A stretch of 64,000 nucleotides of DNA from an uncultured Pseudoflavonifractor sp. (GCA_947425785.1 CANEAY010000003.1:62001-126000), one strand, 5' to 3'; shown: positions 9,027 through 17,338, counted from the stretch's first letter. Notes: generated by a model from the sequence alone, not told the origin. Numbers and translations are program-made.

Positions 9027-10148
9027 ATGAAAAAAGGTCTTTTGGCCCTTATACTGTCCGCCTCCCTTCTTCTTTCCGGGTGCTCGGCCATGCTGGAGCG
9101 CTCCTACGAGGCCGCCCAGCGCCATGAGGAGAAGCCCGCCACCGCCGCCGACGCCTCCGCCCTCCGGGTGGAGAACTACCGGGAGCTGGTCTCCGCCGTT
9201 TTGTATCTGGTGTCCCAGGGCCAGGAGGAGGGCTCCATCCAGCTCTACGACTACGACGGCGAGGTGGAGAACGACCTGACCCGGGCCTGCCTGGAGGTGG
9301 CCACGGAGGATCCTTTGGGGGCCTATGCGGTGGACTACATCAAGCACGAGTCCAGCCGGGTGGTGTCCTACTACCAGGCCAAGGTATCCATCAGCTACCG
9401 CCGCACCCAGGAGGAGATACGCTCCATGGTGAACGTCACCGGCTCCGGGGCCATCCGCTCGGAGCTCCAGGAGGCCCTGAGCCAGTTCAGCGGCCAGGTG
9501 GTGCTGCGGGTGGCCTACTTTGCCGAGGACGAGGACTCCATCCGCGCCCTGGTGCGGCAGGCCTACTATGACACCCCCACCGCCGCTTTGGGGATGCCCC
9601 AGATCGACGTGAGCCTCTACCCCGACAGCGGTCGGGAGCGGGTGGTGGAGATCCTCCTCACCTACAGCCACAGCGCCGAGGAGCTGCGCCGCCGCAGCCA
9701 GGAGCTGCTGGCCGCGGCCGCCCAGTTCGTCTACCCCTGGGACATGGACCGGGAGGCCGCCGCCCGCCAGGCGGCGGCGGAGGTCTGCTATCACAGCAGC
9801 TATGATCCCCAGGGCGGCTCCACCGCTTACGCCGCCCTGGTGGAGGGCTCCGCCGACGACGAGGGGCTGGCCCTGGCCTATGCCCTGGTGTGCCAGGAGC
9901 TGCGGAATGTGACCTGTGAGATCGTGGAGGGTACCCTTCAGGGGGAGGCCCACTATTGGAATGAGGTGCGCCTGCCCCGGTCGGAAAAGCTCTATCTGGA
10001 CTTGAGCCGGTCCACCGAGCTGTCCTCCACCCTCTACACCGCCGAAGAGATGGCCCAGATGGGCTACCGGTGGGAGGGCGACCCGGTGGAGGAGCCCCTC
10101 CCGGAGGAGACTGTTCCGGCGGAGGAAGAAAATAGCGGTGAAATGTGA
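9027..10148 (+). CDS. Lipoprotein with a degenerate transglutaminase-like domain
   Basis: Exported lipoprotein of 373 residues. The start ATG 9027 is chosen because GGGAGG at 9012-9017 precedes it and the product begins with a signal peptide and lipobox LLLSGC (lipidated Cys19). Residues about 45-235 are an unrecognised alpha/beta region. Residues about 265-330 follow the transglutaminase-like pattern: YAALVEG, a helix, then GEAHYWNEV (His309) and LYLDLS (Asp325). The residue expected to be the catalytic Cys is Asp278, so the fold is probably non-enzymatic, a binding or structural version. The C-terminal 25 residues are a Glu/Pro-rich tail. Exact role unknown. Confidence 0.7.
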   Translation: MKKGLLALILSASLLLSGCSAMLERSYEAAQRHEEKPATAADASALRVENYRELVSAVLYLVSQGQEEGSIQLYDYDGEVENDLTRACLEVATEDPLGAYAVDYIKHESSRVVSYYQAKVSISYRRTQEEIRSMVNVTGSGAIRSELQEALSQFSGQVVLRVAYFAEDEDSIRALVRQAYYDTPTAALGMPQIDVSLYPDSGRERVVEILLTYSHSAEELRRRSQELLAAAAQFVYPWDMDREAAARQAAAEVCYHSSYDPQGGSTAYAALVEGSADDEGLALAYALVCQELRNVTCEIVEGTLQGEAHYWNEVRLPRSEKLYLDLSRSTELSSTLYTAEEMAQMGYRWEGDPVEEPLPEETVPAEEENSGEM

Positions 10149-10156
10149 TATTTCCC

Positions 10157-10185
10157 TTTACAAGGGGTAAAATTTGTGATATATT
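10157..10185 (+). promoter_or_regulatory. Promoter of rpsO
   Basis: Sigma-A-type promoter: -35 TTTACA at 10157-10162, a 17-base spacer and -10 TATATT at 10180-10185. It lies about 115 bases before the rpsO start, leaving a long leader. Confidence 0.6.
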
Positions 10186-10225
10186 TTTCAGGCACGACCA
10201 TCCGGCGGCTTAGAAACGGGAGACG

Positions 10226-10242
10226 GCCCCTGTATCAGGGGC
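10226..10242 (+). promoter_or_regulatory. Hairpin in the rpsO leader
   Basis: The leader contains GCCCCT-gtatc-AGGGGC, a six-pair hairpin, inside a GC-rich segment that can fold further. Bacterial rpsO leaders often bind S15 for feedback control; whether this one does is inference. Confidence 0.35.
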
Positions 10243-10299
10243 ATTCACCGGCCCATTTCCCAGCTGTTTGGAAAAAATTTTGAAAGGTGGAAACACAAC

Positions 10300-10566
10300 A
10301 TGATCCGTAAGGACGAAAAGACGGCCGTCATCGAGGCCAACCGCACCCACGCCACTGACACCGGCTCCCCCGAGGTGCAGATCGCAATTCTCACCACCCG
10401 CATCAACGAGCTCACCGAGCATCTGCGGGTACACATCCACGACAACCACAGCCGCCGGGGCCTGTACAAGATGATCGGTAAGCGCCGCAAGCTGCTGGAC
10501 TACCTGATGCGCAAGGACATCGAGCGCTACCGCGCCATCATTGCCAAGCTGGGTATCCGTAAGTAA
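10300..10566 (+). CDS. rpsO: 30S ribosomal protein S15
   Basis: Binds the central domain of 16S rRNA early in small-subunit assembly. The 88-residue product has the full family length and hallmark segments: [17 protein letters not shown] near 17-33, [11 protein letters not shown] near 45-56 and the C-terminal [26 protein letters not shown] site lies at 10280-10288. It has its own promoter and a strong terminator, and is followed by pnp, the common rpsO-pnp order. Confidence 0.97.
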   Translation: MIRKDEKTAVIEANRTHATDTGSPEVQIAILTTRINELTEHLRVHIHDNHSRRGLYKMIGKRRKLLDYLMRKDIERYRAIIAKLGIRK

Positions 10567-10575
10567 GTAAAATAG

Positions 10576-10616
10576 ACCAGGGCAGCGCGGGAGACCCCCG
10601 CTGCCCTGGTTTCTGT
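10576..10616 (+). terminator. Rho-independent terminator of rpsO
   Basis: ACCAGGGCAGCG at 10576-10587 pairs with CGCTGCCCTGGT at 10599-10610, a 12-pair stem, followed by TTCTGTTTTA. Confidence 0.85.
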
Positions 10617-10654
10617 TTTATAATGAGGAAAATCTGTCCCCCGCCACCCCCTGG

Positions 10655-10778
10655 TTTAGCAGTTGAATTTGTGCCCTGTGCCGGGCGGGTTTAGAACCCG
10701 CCCCTACGGAGAGGGTGTAGGGGCGGGTCCCAGACCCGCCCAATGCCTCCAAAACGGGGCCCAAATTCAAGTGCTAAA
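10655..10778. repeat. Nested palindromic MITE-like intergenic element
   Basis: A 124-base element made of inverted repeats within inverted repeats. The outer arms are 22 bases each (10655-10676 and 10757-10778) and match at 20 of 22 positions when one is reversed. Inside them are two 25-base arms (10683-10707 and about 10717-10741), each itself a short palindrome of the form GGGCGGGT...ACCCGCCC; where the arms differ from each other the changes keep self-pairing within an arm. No coding sequence is inside. The structure suggests a non-autonomous mobile element or a REP-like repeat. It lies between the rpsO terminator and the pnp ribosome site. Confidence 0.7.
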
Positions 10779-10817
10779 ACGGGAGAGTACGGGGGAGAAA
10801 CAAAGGAGGACAAAATC

Positions 10818-12959
10818 ATGTCAACCGTTATCACCCGCAAGCAATTCCCCAACGAGAAGACCTATGAGATGGATCTGTGCGGCCGCCCCCTGAAGATCAA
10901 CGTGGGCAAGGTGGCCGAGCTGGCCACCGCCTCCGCCATGGTGAGCTATGGCGAGACCACCGTGCTGGTGGCCGTCACCTGCTCCCCCCGGCCCCGGGAC
11001 GGCATCGACTTCTTCCCCCTGAGCGTGGACTTTGAGGAGAAGCTCTACGCCGTGGGCCGCATCCCCGGCTCCTTCATGCGCCGGGAGGGCCAGCCTTCCC
11101 TGCCCGCCGTGCTGGCAAGCCGTGTCATCGACCGCTCCATCCGGCCCCTGTTTCCCTACGACTTCCGCAACGACGTGGTGTGCACCTGCACCGTCATGAG
11201 CGTGGACCGGGACTGCTCTCCCGAGGTCACCGCCATGATCGGCGTCTCCGCCTGCCTTGCCATCTCCAACATCCCCTGGGCCGGCCCCATCGGCTGCCTG
11301 GAGATGGGCTATGTGGACGGCAAGATCGTCTATAACCCCACCCAGGCCGAGAAGCACGAGTCCCAGCTGGATCTGACCGTGGCCGCCACCGCCCAGAAGG
11401 TCATCATGATCGAGGCCGGGGCCAAGGAGCTGCCCGACGACATCATGTACGACGCCATCCTCAAGGCCCACGAGGAGATCCAGAAGCAGGTAGCTCTCAT
11501 CAACACCATGGTCAGCGAGATCGGCAAGGAGAAGATGACCTACGACCACGCCGCCTTCGACCAGGTGCTCTTCGACAAGATCGTCCACGATTTCATGGAC
11601 GAGGCCAAGGCCGCCATGGACACCGACGACAAGAACATCCGGGAAGAGCGCTGGAACGCCATGATCGAGAAGTGGCACGAGAAGTATCTGGAAGAGCACC
11701 CCGACATGGATCAGTTCCTGGAGGAGATCACCTACAAGTTCCAGAAGAAGATCGTGAAGCAGTGGCTGCTGGAGGGCCACCGGGTAGACGGCCGCCAGAA
11801 GAATGAAATTCGTCCTCTGGGCGCCGAAGTGGGCGTGCTGCCCCGTGTCCACGGCTCCGGCCTCTTTACCCGGGGCCAGACCCAGGTGCTCTCCATCTGC
11901 ACCCTGAATACCCTCACCGCCTGCCAAAAGCTGGACACCATCTGGGAGGAAGAGGAAAAGCGGTACATGCACCACTATAACTTCCCCTCCTACTCTGTGG
12001 GCGAGGCCCGTGCCGCCCGCTCCACCAACCGGCGGGAGAAGGGCCACGGCGCCCTGGCCGAGCGTGCTCTGGAGCCTGTCATCCCCAGCGTGGAGGAGTT
12101 CCCCTACGCCATCCGGGTGGTGAGCGAGGTCCTGTCCTCCAACGGCTCCACCTCCCAGGGTTCCATCTGCGGCTCCACCCTGGCCCTCATGGACGCGGGC
12201 GTGCCCATCAAGGCCCCCGTGGCCGGCATCTCCTGCGGCCTTATCCAGGACGACGACGGCGGCTTCACCACCTTTATCGACATCCAGGGCGTGGAGGACT
12301 TCCACGGCGAGATGGACTTCAAGGTCGCCGGCACCAAGGCGGGCATCACCGCCATCCAGATGGACATTAAGAACGACGGCCTTTCCCACGCCATTATTAA
12401 GGAGGCCCTGGACATCACCAAGGATGCCCGCTACGCCATCCTGGACGAGATCATGCTCCCCTGCATTGCCAAGCCCCGTGCCGAGCTGTCCAAGTGGGCT
12501 CCCAAGATGATCTCCATGAAGATCGACGTGGACAAGATCCGGGAGGTCATCGGCAAGGGCGGCAGCGTCATCCAGAAGATCGTGGCCGAGTCCGGCGCCC
12601 AGGTGGACATCGAGGAGGACGGCACCATCCACATCGCCTCCCCCGACGCCGAGTGCTGCGAGAAGGCCAAGAAGATGATCGAGACCATCGTCTTTGTCCC
12701 CGAGGTGGGGAGCCTCTACTACGGCAAGGTGGTGCGCATCATGCCCTTCGGCGCCTTTGTGGAGCTGGCTCCTGGCAAGGACGGCATGGTACACATCTCC
12801 AAGCTCTCCGAGCGCCGGGTGGAGAAGTGTGAGGACGTGGTGAACATCGGCGACATGATCTGGGTGAAGGTCACCGAGATCGACGAGAAGGGCCGGGTGA
12901 ACCTCTCCTACCGGGACGCCCTGCGGGAGATGAAGGACAACCCCGGACTGAAGAAATAA
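10818..12959 (+). CDS. pnp: Polyribonucleotide nucleotidyltransferase (PNPase)
   Basis: Phosphorolytic 3'-to-5' exoribonuclease of RNA turnover, 713 residues. AAAGGAGG at 10803-10810 fixes the ATG at 10818; an in-frame upstream extension runs into the repeat element and is not used. Domains in order: first RNase PH core (about 10-150, with GRIPGSFMRREGQP), an all-helical linker, second RNase PH core (about 330-555, with FTRGQTQVL and DIQGVEDFHGEMDFKVAGT), KH domain (about 570-630, IREVIGKGG) and S1 RNA-binding domain (about 640-710, GKVVRIMPFGAFVEL). All catalytic landmarks are present. Confidence 0.97.
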   Translation: MSTVITRKQFPNEKTYEMDLCGRPLKINVGKVAELATASAMVSYGETTVLVAVTCSPRPRDGIDFFPLSVDFEEKLYAVGRIPGSFMRREGQPSLPAVLASRVIDRSIRPLFPYDFRNDVVCTCTVMSVDRDCSPEVTAMIGVSACLAISNIPWAGPIGCLEMGYVDGKIVYNPTQAEKHESQLDLTVAATAQKVIMIEAGAKELPDDIMYDAILKAHEEIQKQVALINTMVSEIGKEKMTYDHAAFDQVLFDKIVHDFMDEAKAAMDTDDKNIREERWNAMIEKWHEKYLEEHPDMDQFLEEITYKFQKKIVKQWLLEGHRVDGRQKNEIRPLGAEVGVLPRVHGSGLFTRGQTQVLSICTLNTLTACQKLDTIWEEEEKRYMHHYNFPSYSVGEARAARSTNRREKGHGALAERALEPVIPSVEEFPYAIRVVSEVLSSNGSTSQGSICGSTLALMDAGVPIKAPVAGISCGLIQDDDGGFTTFIDIQGVEDFHGEMDFKVAGTKAGITAIQMDIKNDGLSHAIIKEALDITKDARYAILDEIMLPCIAKPRAELSKWAPKMISMKIDVDKIREVIGKGGSVIQKIVAESGAQVDIEEDGTIHIASPDAECCEKAKKMIETIVFVPEVGSLYYGKVVRIMPFGAFVELAPGKDGMVHISKLSERRVEKCEDVVNIGDMIWVKVTEIDEKGRVNLSYRDALREMKDNPGLKK

Positions 12960-13004
12960 GTCGAAGATCCTTTGCCAAGAAAAATTTTCAAAAAAATTTT
13001 TTCG

Positions 13005-13031
13005 AGAGGCCGCCTTTTGGGCGGCCTCTTT
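13005..13031 (+). terminator. Terminator of pnp
   Basis: AGAGGCCGCC, a TTTT loop and GGCGGCCTCT form a ten-pair hairpin with a short T-rich tail. Confidence 0.8.
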
Positions 13032-13042
13032 CAAAAGAAAAT

Positions 13043-13112
13043 ATGTTAAAAAAATAACGAAACATACTTTTTTGACCGTTTTGCTGTTAAAAAAATAATT
13101 AACTCGTTAATT
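13043..13112 (+). promoter_or_regulatory. Tandem operator-like repeats upstream of hbd (Rex-like)
   Basis: The 14-mer TGTTAAAAAAATAA occurs twice, at 13044-13057 and 13085-13098, 41 bases apart (about four helical turns). The 18-mer at 13043-13060 matches the Rex consensus TTGTTAANNNNTTAACAA at 11 of 14 fixed positions. A perfect 7+2+7 palindrome AATTAACTCGTTAATT follows at about 13097-13112. Rex control of butyrate genes is known in clostridia; assignment here is inference. Confidence 0.45.
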
Positions 13113-13134
13113 TTTTAATAAACGTCCCGTAATC

Positions 13135-13163
13135 TTGTAATTATTTCCCTCATCCTCTATAAT
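13135..13163 (+). promoter_or_regulatory. Promoter of the hbd-but-crt operon
   Basis: -35 TTGTAA at 13135-13140, 17-base spacer, perfect -10 TATAAT at 13158-13163. The leader to hbd is about 80 bases. Confidence 0.75.
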
Positions 13164-13246
13164 AGAGAACAGGTATTCCTTACCGCTTTTTGAGCAAGCG
13201 GCGCACGGTGAGGGCCGTGCAAAAAATATTTAGGAGGTACATAGTT

Positions 13247-14101
13247 ATGAGCATCCAAAAGGTAGTAGTGATCGGCGGCGGCACCATGGGTCTGGACATC
13301 GCCCAGGTCTTTGCCAGAAACGGCCGGGACGTTGTTGTCCGCGACATTAAGGATGAGATCATCGCCGCCTCCGAGGCCCGGCTGAACAAGGGCCTGGATA
13401 AGCTGGTGGCCAAGGGCAAGCTGGACGAGGCCGGCAAGAAGGCCATCACCGACAAGATCACCTTTACCACCGACATGAACAAGGCCGCCGACGCCGACCT
13501 GGTGGTGGAGGCCGCCATCGAGAACCTGGACATCAAGAAGAGCGTCTTTGCCGAGCTGGACGCCATCTGCAAGCCGGAGTGCATCCTGGCCTCCAACACC
13601 TCCTCCATCTCCATCACCGCCATCGCCGCCGCCACCAAGCGGCCCGACAAGTTCATCGGTATGCACTTCTTCAACCCCGCCACCGTGATGAAGCTGGTGG
13701 AGGTCATCCGTGGCGCCAACACCTCCGATGAGACCTGCAAGGTCATCACCGACCTGTCTGTGGAGATCGGCAAGGAGCCTGTGGCCGTGGAGGAGGCCCC
13801 CGGCTTCGTGGTCAACAAGATCCTCATCCCCATGATCAACGAAGCCTGCGACCTTCTGTATACCGGCGTTGCCACCGCCGAGGGCATCGACACCGCCATG
13901 AAGCTGGGCGCCAACCACCCCATGGGCCCCCTGGCCCTGGGCGACCTGGTGGGTCTGGACGTGTGCCTGGCCATCATGGACACCCTCTACAACGAGACCC
14001 ACGATCCCAAGTACCGGGCCAGCCTGCTCATGCGCAAGATGGTGCGGGCGGGCAAGCTGGGCCGCAAGACCGGCGTGGGCTTCTTCGACTACACGAAGTA
14101 A
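13247..14101 (+). CDS. hbd: 3-hydroxybutyryl-CoA dehydrogenase
   Basis: Reduces acetoacetyl-CoA to 3-hydroxybutyryl-CoA with NAD(P)H, a step of butyrate formation. The start ATG 13247 follows TAGGAGG at 13231-13237; 284 residues is the family length. The Rossmann loop is IGGGTMG (residues 9-15), the SNTSS motif covers 116-120, and the catalytic His140 is in GMHFFNP. The C-terminal domain has [16 protein letters not shown]. First gene of a three-gene operon; the CoA transferase starts three bases after its stop. Thiolase, butyryl-CoA dehydrogenase and Etf genes are not in the window. Confidence 0.95.
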   Translation: MSIQKVVVIGGGTMGLDIAQVFARNGRDVVVRDIKDEIIAASEARLNKGLDKLVAKGKLDEAGKKAITDKITFTTDMNKAADADLVVEAAIENLDIKKSVFAELDAICKPECILASNTSSISITAIAAATKRPDKFIGMHFFNPATVMKLVEVIRGANTSDETCKVITDLSVEIGKEPVAVEEAPGFVVNKILIPMINEACDLLYTGVATAEGIDTAMKLGANHPMGPLALGDLVGLDVCLAIMDTLYNETHDPKYRASLLMRKMVRAGKLGRKTGVGFFDYTK

Positions 14102-14104
14102 GCC

Positions 14105-15451
14105 ATGACGGACTACAAAGCGCTCTATCAGCAAAAGCGCACCACCGCTGAGGAGGCGGTGAAGCTGGTCAAGTCCGGGGACTGGGTGGACTATAGCTGG
14201 TGCGTCAACCACCCGGTGGCTCTGGACAAGGCCCTGGCCGGGCGGAAGGATGAGCTCTTCGACGTGAAGATCCGGGGCGGCGTGAGCATGTGGATGCCCG
14301 AGGTAGCCAAGGTGGAAGGGGCCGGAGAGCACTTCACCTGGAACGCCTGGCACTGCTCCGGCATCGACCGAAAGATCATGTCCGCCGGGATGGGCTACTT
14401 CGCCCCCATCCGCTACTCCGAGCTGCCCCGGTACTACCGGGACGACAACGTGAGGGTGGATGTGGCCATGCTCCAGGTGACCCCCATGGACGACCACGGC
14501 AACTTCAGCTTTGCCCTGTCCGCCTCCCACCTGGCGGATATGCTGGACAAGGCCAGGCACATCATTGTGGAGGTCAACCGCAATATGCCCTGGGGCTTTG
14601 GCCTGAACGGCAGCGAGATCAACATCAAGGATGTGGACTTCGTGGTGGAGGGGGACGACCCCGCCATTGCAGAGTTGGGTGGCGGTGGAGAGCCCTCCGC
14701 CGTGGACAGGGCGGTGGCCGAACTTATCGTGAAGGAAATCCCCAACGGGGCCTGCCTTCAGCTGGGCATCGGCGGTATGCCCAACGCCGTGGGCAGCCTC
14801 ATCGCCCAGTCCGACCTGAAAGACCTGGGCGTCCATACCGAGATGTATGTAGACGCCTTCGTGGACATCGCCATGGCGGGGAAGATCAACGGCCGCTGCA
14901 AGAACCTGGACAAGGGCCGTCAGGTCTACGCCTTCGCCGCGGGCACCAAGAAGCTCTACGACTACATCGACCGCAACCCCGATGTGATGGCCGCCCCGGT
15001 GGATTACACCAACGACGTGGGGGTCATCGCCCAGCTGGACAACTTTATCTCCATCAACAACGCCATCGACATGGATCTCTTCGGTCAGGTCAACGCCGAG
15101 AGCGCCGGCACCAAGCACATCTCCGGCACCGGCGGACAGCTGGACTTCGTCATGGGGGCCTACCTGTCCAAGGGGGGCAAGAGCTTTATCTGTATGTCCT
15201 CCACCGTCACCGGCAAGGACGGCACCGTGAAAAGCCGCATCCTCCCCACCCTGACCCCCGGCTCCATCGTCACCGACCCCCGCTCCTGCACCCAGCACAT
15301 CGTCACTGAGTACGGCATGGTGGACTTGAAGGGCCTTTCCACCTGGGAGCGGGCGGAACAGCTCATCTCCATCGCCCACCCCGATTTCCGGGAGGAGCTC
15401 ATCGCCGGGGCGGAAAAGCTGGGCATCTGGCGGAAAAGCAGCCGCCGCTAA
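14105..15451 (+). CDS. but: Butyryl-CoA:acetate CoA-transferase (acetyl-CoA hydrolase/transferase family)
   Basis: Probably transfers CoA from butyryl-CoA to acetate in the last step of butyrate formation. The 448-residue product belongs to the acetyl-CoA hydrolase/transferase family, with the glutamate that forms the CoA thioester expected at Glu246 in HTEMYVDAF, the [10 protein letters not shown] loop near 220-229, and [13 protein letters not shown] near the C-terminus, a stretch typical of gut butyryl-CoA transferases. The 4-hydroxybutyrate CoA-transferase group is the main alternative, and sequence alone does not separate them fully; the position between hbd and crt favours butyrate. It has no strong ribosome site, so translation is likely coupled to hbd. 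Confidence 0.85.
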   Translation: MTDYKALYQQKRTTAEEAVKLVKSGDWVDYSWCVNHPVALDKALAGRKDELFDVKIRGGVSMWMPEVAKVEGAGEHFTWNAWHCSGIDRKIMSAGMGYFAPIRYSELPRYYRDDNVRVDVAMLQVTPMDDHGNFSFALSASHLADMLDKARHIIVEVNRNMPWGFGLNGSEINIKDVDFVVEGDDPAIAELGGGGEPSAVDRAVAELIVKEIPNGACLQLGIGGMPNAVGSLIAQSDLKDLGVHTEMYVDAFVDIAMAGKINGRCKNLDKGRQVYAFAAGTKKLYDYIDRNPDVMAAPVDYTNDVGVIAQLDNFISINNAIDMDLFGQVNAESAGTKHISGTGGQLDFVMGAYLSKGGKSFICMSSTVTGKDGTVKSRILPTLTPGSIVTDPRSCTQHIVTEYGMVDLKGLSTWERAEQLISIAHPDFREELIAGAEKLGIWRKSSRR

Positions 15452-15491
15452 GGCGGCGTGACGCCACACCATTTTTTTGGAGGGAATCACC

Positions 15492-16271
15492 ATGAACAAT
15501 CTTCTTTTGGAAGTGAAGGACGGCGTCGCCGTCATCAGCATCAACCGGCCCCAGGCCCTCAACGCCCTGAACAGCGAGACCCTCACCGAGCTCAGCGCCT
15601 GCCTGGATCAGGTGGAGGGGGACAGCGCCGTCAATGTAGTCGTCCTCACCGGCGCCGGGGAGAAGTCTTTTGTTGCCGGGGCGGACATCGGCGAGATGAA
15701 GCCCCTCACCGCCGTGGAGGCCAAGGCCTTCGGCCGCCTGGGCAACGACGTGTTTTTGAAGGTAGAGCGGCTTTCCAAGCCGGTCATCGCCGCGGTGAAC
15801 GGCTTCGCCCTGGGCGGCGGCTGTGAGCTGGCCATGGCCTGCGACATCCGCCTGGCCTCCGAAAAGGCCAAGTTCGGCCAGCCCGAGGTGGGCCTGGGCA
15901 TCACCCCCGGCTTCGGCGGCACCCAGCGGCTTGCCCGCATCGTGGGCACCGGCAAGGCCATGGAGCTCATCCTCACCGCCAAGACCATCAACGCCGCCGA
16001 GGCGGAGAAGATCGGCCTCGTGAACGCCGTCTATCCCCCCGAGGAGCTGATGGGCAAGGCCCTGGAGATGGCCGCCCAGATCGCCGCCAACGCCCAGATC
16101 GCCGTCCGGGAGTCCAAGGCCTGCATCCGCCGGGGCATCCAGACCGACATCGACACGGGCCTTGCCTACGAGACCGAGGCCTTCGGCCTGTGCTTCTCCA
16201 CCGCCGACCAGACCGAGGGCATGTCCGCCTTCCTGGAGAAGCGGAAGGAGAAGAACTTCATCGGAAAGTAA
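15492..16271 (+). CDS. crt: Enoyl-CoA hydratase / crotonase
   Basis: Dehydrates 3-hydroxybutyryl-CoA to crotonyl-CoA. GGAGGG at 15479-15484 supports ATG 15492, giving 259 residues. The oxyanion-hole segments are VAGADIGEM near 61-69 and NGFALGGGCELAMACD near 103-118; the two catalytic glutamates fall at Glu112 and Glu132 (GQPEVGLG). Last gene of the hbd operon and followed by a strong terminator. Members of this family also act on longer or aromatic enoyl-CoAs; the neighbours support the short-chain assignment. Confidence 0.93.
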   Translation: MNNLLLEVKDGVAVISINRPQALNALNSETLTELSACLDQVEGDSAVNVVVLTGAGEKSFVAGADIGEMKPLTAVEAKAFGRLGNDVFLKVERLSKPVIAAVNGFALGGGCELAMACDIRLASEKAKFGQPEVGLGITPGFGGTQRLARIVGTGKAMELILTAKTINAAEAEKIGLVNAVYPPEELMGKALEMAAQIAANAQIAVRESKACIRRGIQTDIDTGLAYETEAFGLCFSTADQTEGMSAFLEKRKEKNFIGK

Positions 16272-16291
16272 TATTTCCATCTCATTATACA

Positions 16292-16328
16292 AAGAGGAGA
16301 CGCTTCTTTTGAAGCGTCTCCTTTTTTA
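16292..16328 (+). terminator. Terminator of the hbd operon (first copy of a duplicated terminator)
   Basis: AGGAGACGCTTC, TTTT loop, GAAGCGTCTCCT, then a T6 run. The T run overlaps the stop codon of the convergent XRE gene. A near-identical hairpin sits at 17423-17460. Confidence 0.9.
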
Positions 16329-16655
16329 CCTCTGATTCTGCTTACGCATCAACTCAATATTTTGAACGATGAGCTCCTTCTGTTCCCGGCTCAACGAGCG
16401 AAACCGCTCCAGCATTTCCCGCTCTCCGGCAGATACCGGGTAGGCGGGCGCCGGGTCGTCGGTGAGACCCAACAGATAATCCGTAGTAACGGAGAGGTAT
16501 CCAGCGATTTTCACCAGAATTTCTATTGGCATCTCTGTCCGCTGTGTCAGATAATTGCTCAATGTGCTCTCTGGAATATTGAATTCCCTTGCCAACACTT
16601 TTTGCTTTATATCTCTGTCTGCAATCAAGTCTTTGATCCTGGTAATGTGCGACAT
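16326..16655 (-). CDS. XRE-family transcriptional regulator
   Basis: DNA-binding protein of 109 residues. The helix-turn-helix covers about residues 5-62 (KQKVLAREFNIPESTLSNYL, then EILVKIAGYLSVTTDYLLG), followed by a linker and a C-terminal helix (LSREQKELIVQNIELM). A GAGGTGAG site precedes the ATG on the minus strand. It is divergent from the ORF at 16856, and the spacer carries direct repeats that could be its operator. Its last codon lies in the tail of the crt terminator. The target is unknown. Confidence 0.88.
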   Translation of the reverse strand: MSHITRIKDLIADRDIKQKVLAREFNIPESTLSNYLTQRTEMPIEILVKIAGYLSVTTDYLLGLTDDPAPAYPVSAGEREMLERFRSLSREQKELIVQNIELMRKQNQR

Positions 16656-16735
16656 AGCGATCTCACCTCAAGGGCATTATCGCTATTTTAACGATTGATA
16701 TTATGTTTCTTGCTAAAATCCGAATTTTTATTTTT

Positions 16736-16766
16736 ATTCGACAGAATTCGACAGCAAATAATTCGA
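16736..16766 (+). promoter_or_regulatory. Direct repeats between the XRE gene and the divergent ORF
   Basis: ATTCGACAG occurs at 16736-16744 and 16746-16754, exactly one helical turn apart, with a third partial copy ATTCGA at 16761-16766. A -10-like TATAAA follows at 16775-16780. The arrangement would suit an XRE operator over the promoter of the rightward ORF. Confidence 0.4.
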
Positions 16767-16855
16767 TACAATGCTATAAAATGGAGTGAGAAAAATAAGA
16801 GAGAAGGTCTGATATGGTATCGTGCACTCCAATTTTCAATGGCCGGGAGGAATAT

Positions 16856-17338
16856 ATGCTTTCCCACTGTCTCGGTTATCGGATAGATTGCCTAATATTG
16901 GAGGAATTGGGCAGATGCCTAAAGGACTGCCCTGGATTTCTGCGGTATGACGAGCTGCACAGAGATAAATGGGCCCGCTCCTGTGGGGCCAGCTATACCC
17001 ACGGCAAACAACTTGTGCTGGAAGGGGAAACGCTGCTGCAGAGCAAAGAAGTGACCCAGGATGATTTTCTGAAAATCTGTTGTGACACGCAAGAGCTTCG
17101 CACGCTTTATAAGACTATGCGTGACGAACTGTCCCCGCAATGGAACAGCTTTTTTAAACTGTATGATATGGTGATGTCCGATGCCGGGGACTTTGAGGCA
17201 ATGTACGCCGCTTTCTTCGGTGTGCAGGATGCTGGCCCATCCCCTGAATTTTTGGCCTTAGCAGCGCAGACCATACAGCCATCTGATGAAATAGACGGAA
17301 GCTGGTTCCCTGTGACGCAACAGCAGACAAAAAATTGA
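16856..17338 (+). CDS. Uncharacterised protein divergent from an XRE regulator
   Basis: Product of 160 residues with no family I recognise, Cys-rich at its N-terminus and otherwise helical and acidic, without signal peptide or membrane segment. ATG 16856 is preferred because GGGAGG ends six bases upstream and because the homologous fragment at 61520-61709 begins at exactly this codon; ATG 16814, preceded by AGAAGG, would add 14 residues. The gene is more AT-rich than its surroundings. It is paired head-to-head with an XRE gene, and the same head-to-head layout recurs at 61192-61709. A role as effector, partner or antitoxin-like target of the regulator is possible but unproven. Confidence 0.65.
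   Translation: MLSHCLGYRIDCLILEELGRCLKDCPGFLRYDELHRDKWARSCGASYTHGKQLVLEGETLLQSKEVTQDDFLKICCDTQELRTLYKTMRDELSPQWNSFFKLYDMVMSDAGDFEAMYAAFFGVQDAGPSPEFLALAAQTIQPSDEIDGSWFPVTQQQTKN

Noticed and set aside
10743-10817. N-terminal extension of pnp
   Set aside because: It would read through the palindromic element; AAAGGAGG before 10818 and the family N-terminus fix the later start.
13081-13098. Second upstream repeat as an independent Rex site
   Set aside because: It repeats the 14-mer but its right half-site is weaker, so on its own it would not count; kept only as part of the tandem.
16814-16855. Earlier start of the orphan ORF at 16814
   Set aside because: It has an acceptable AGAAGG site, but the duplicated fragment at 61520 starts at the later ATG and GGGAGG is better placed for 16856.
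16326-17338. Prophage or integrated element around the XRE gene
   Set aside because: No integrase, structural or lysis gene, and no attachment-like site other than the duplicated terminator.
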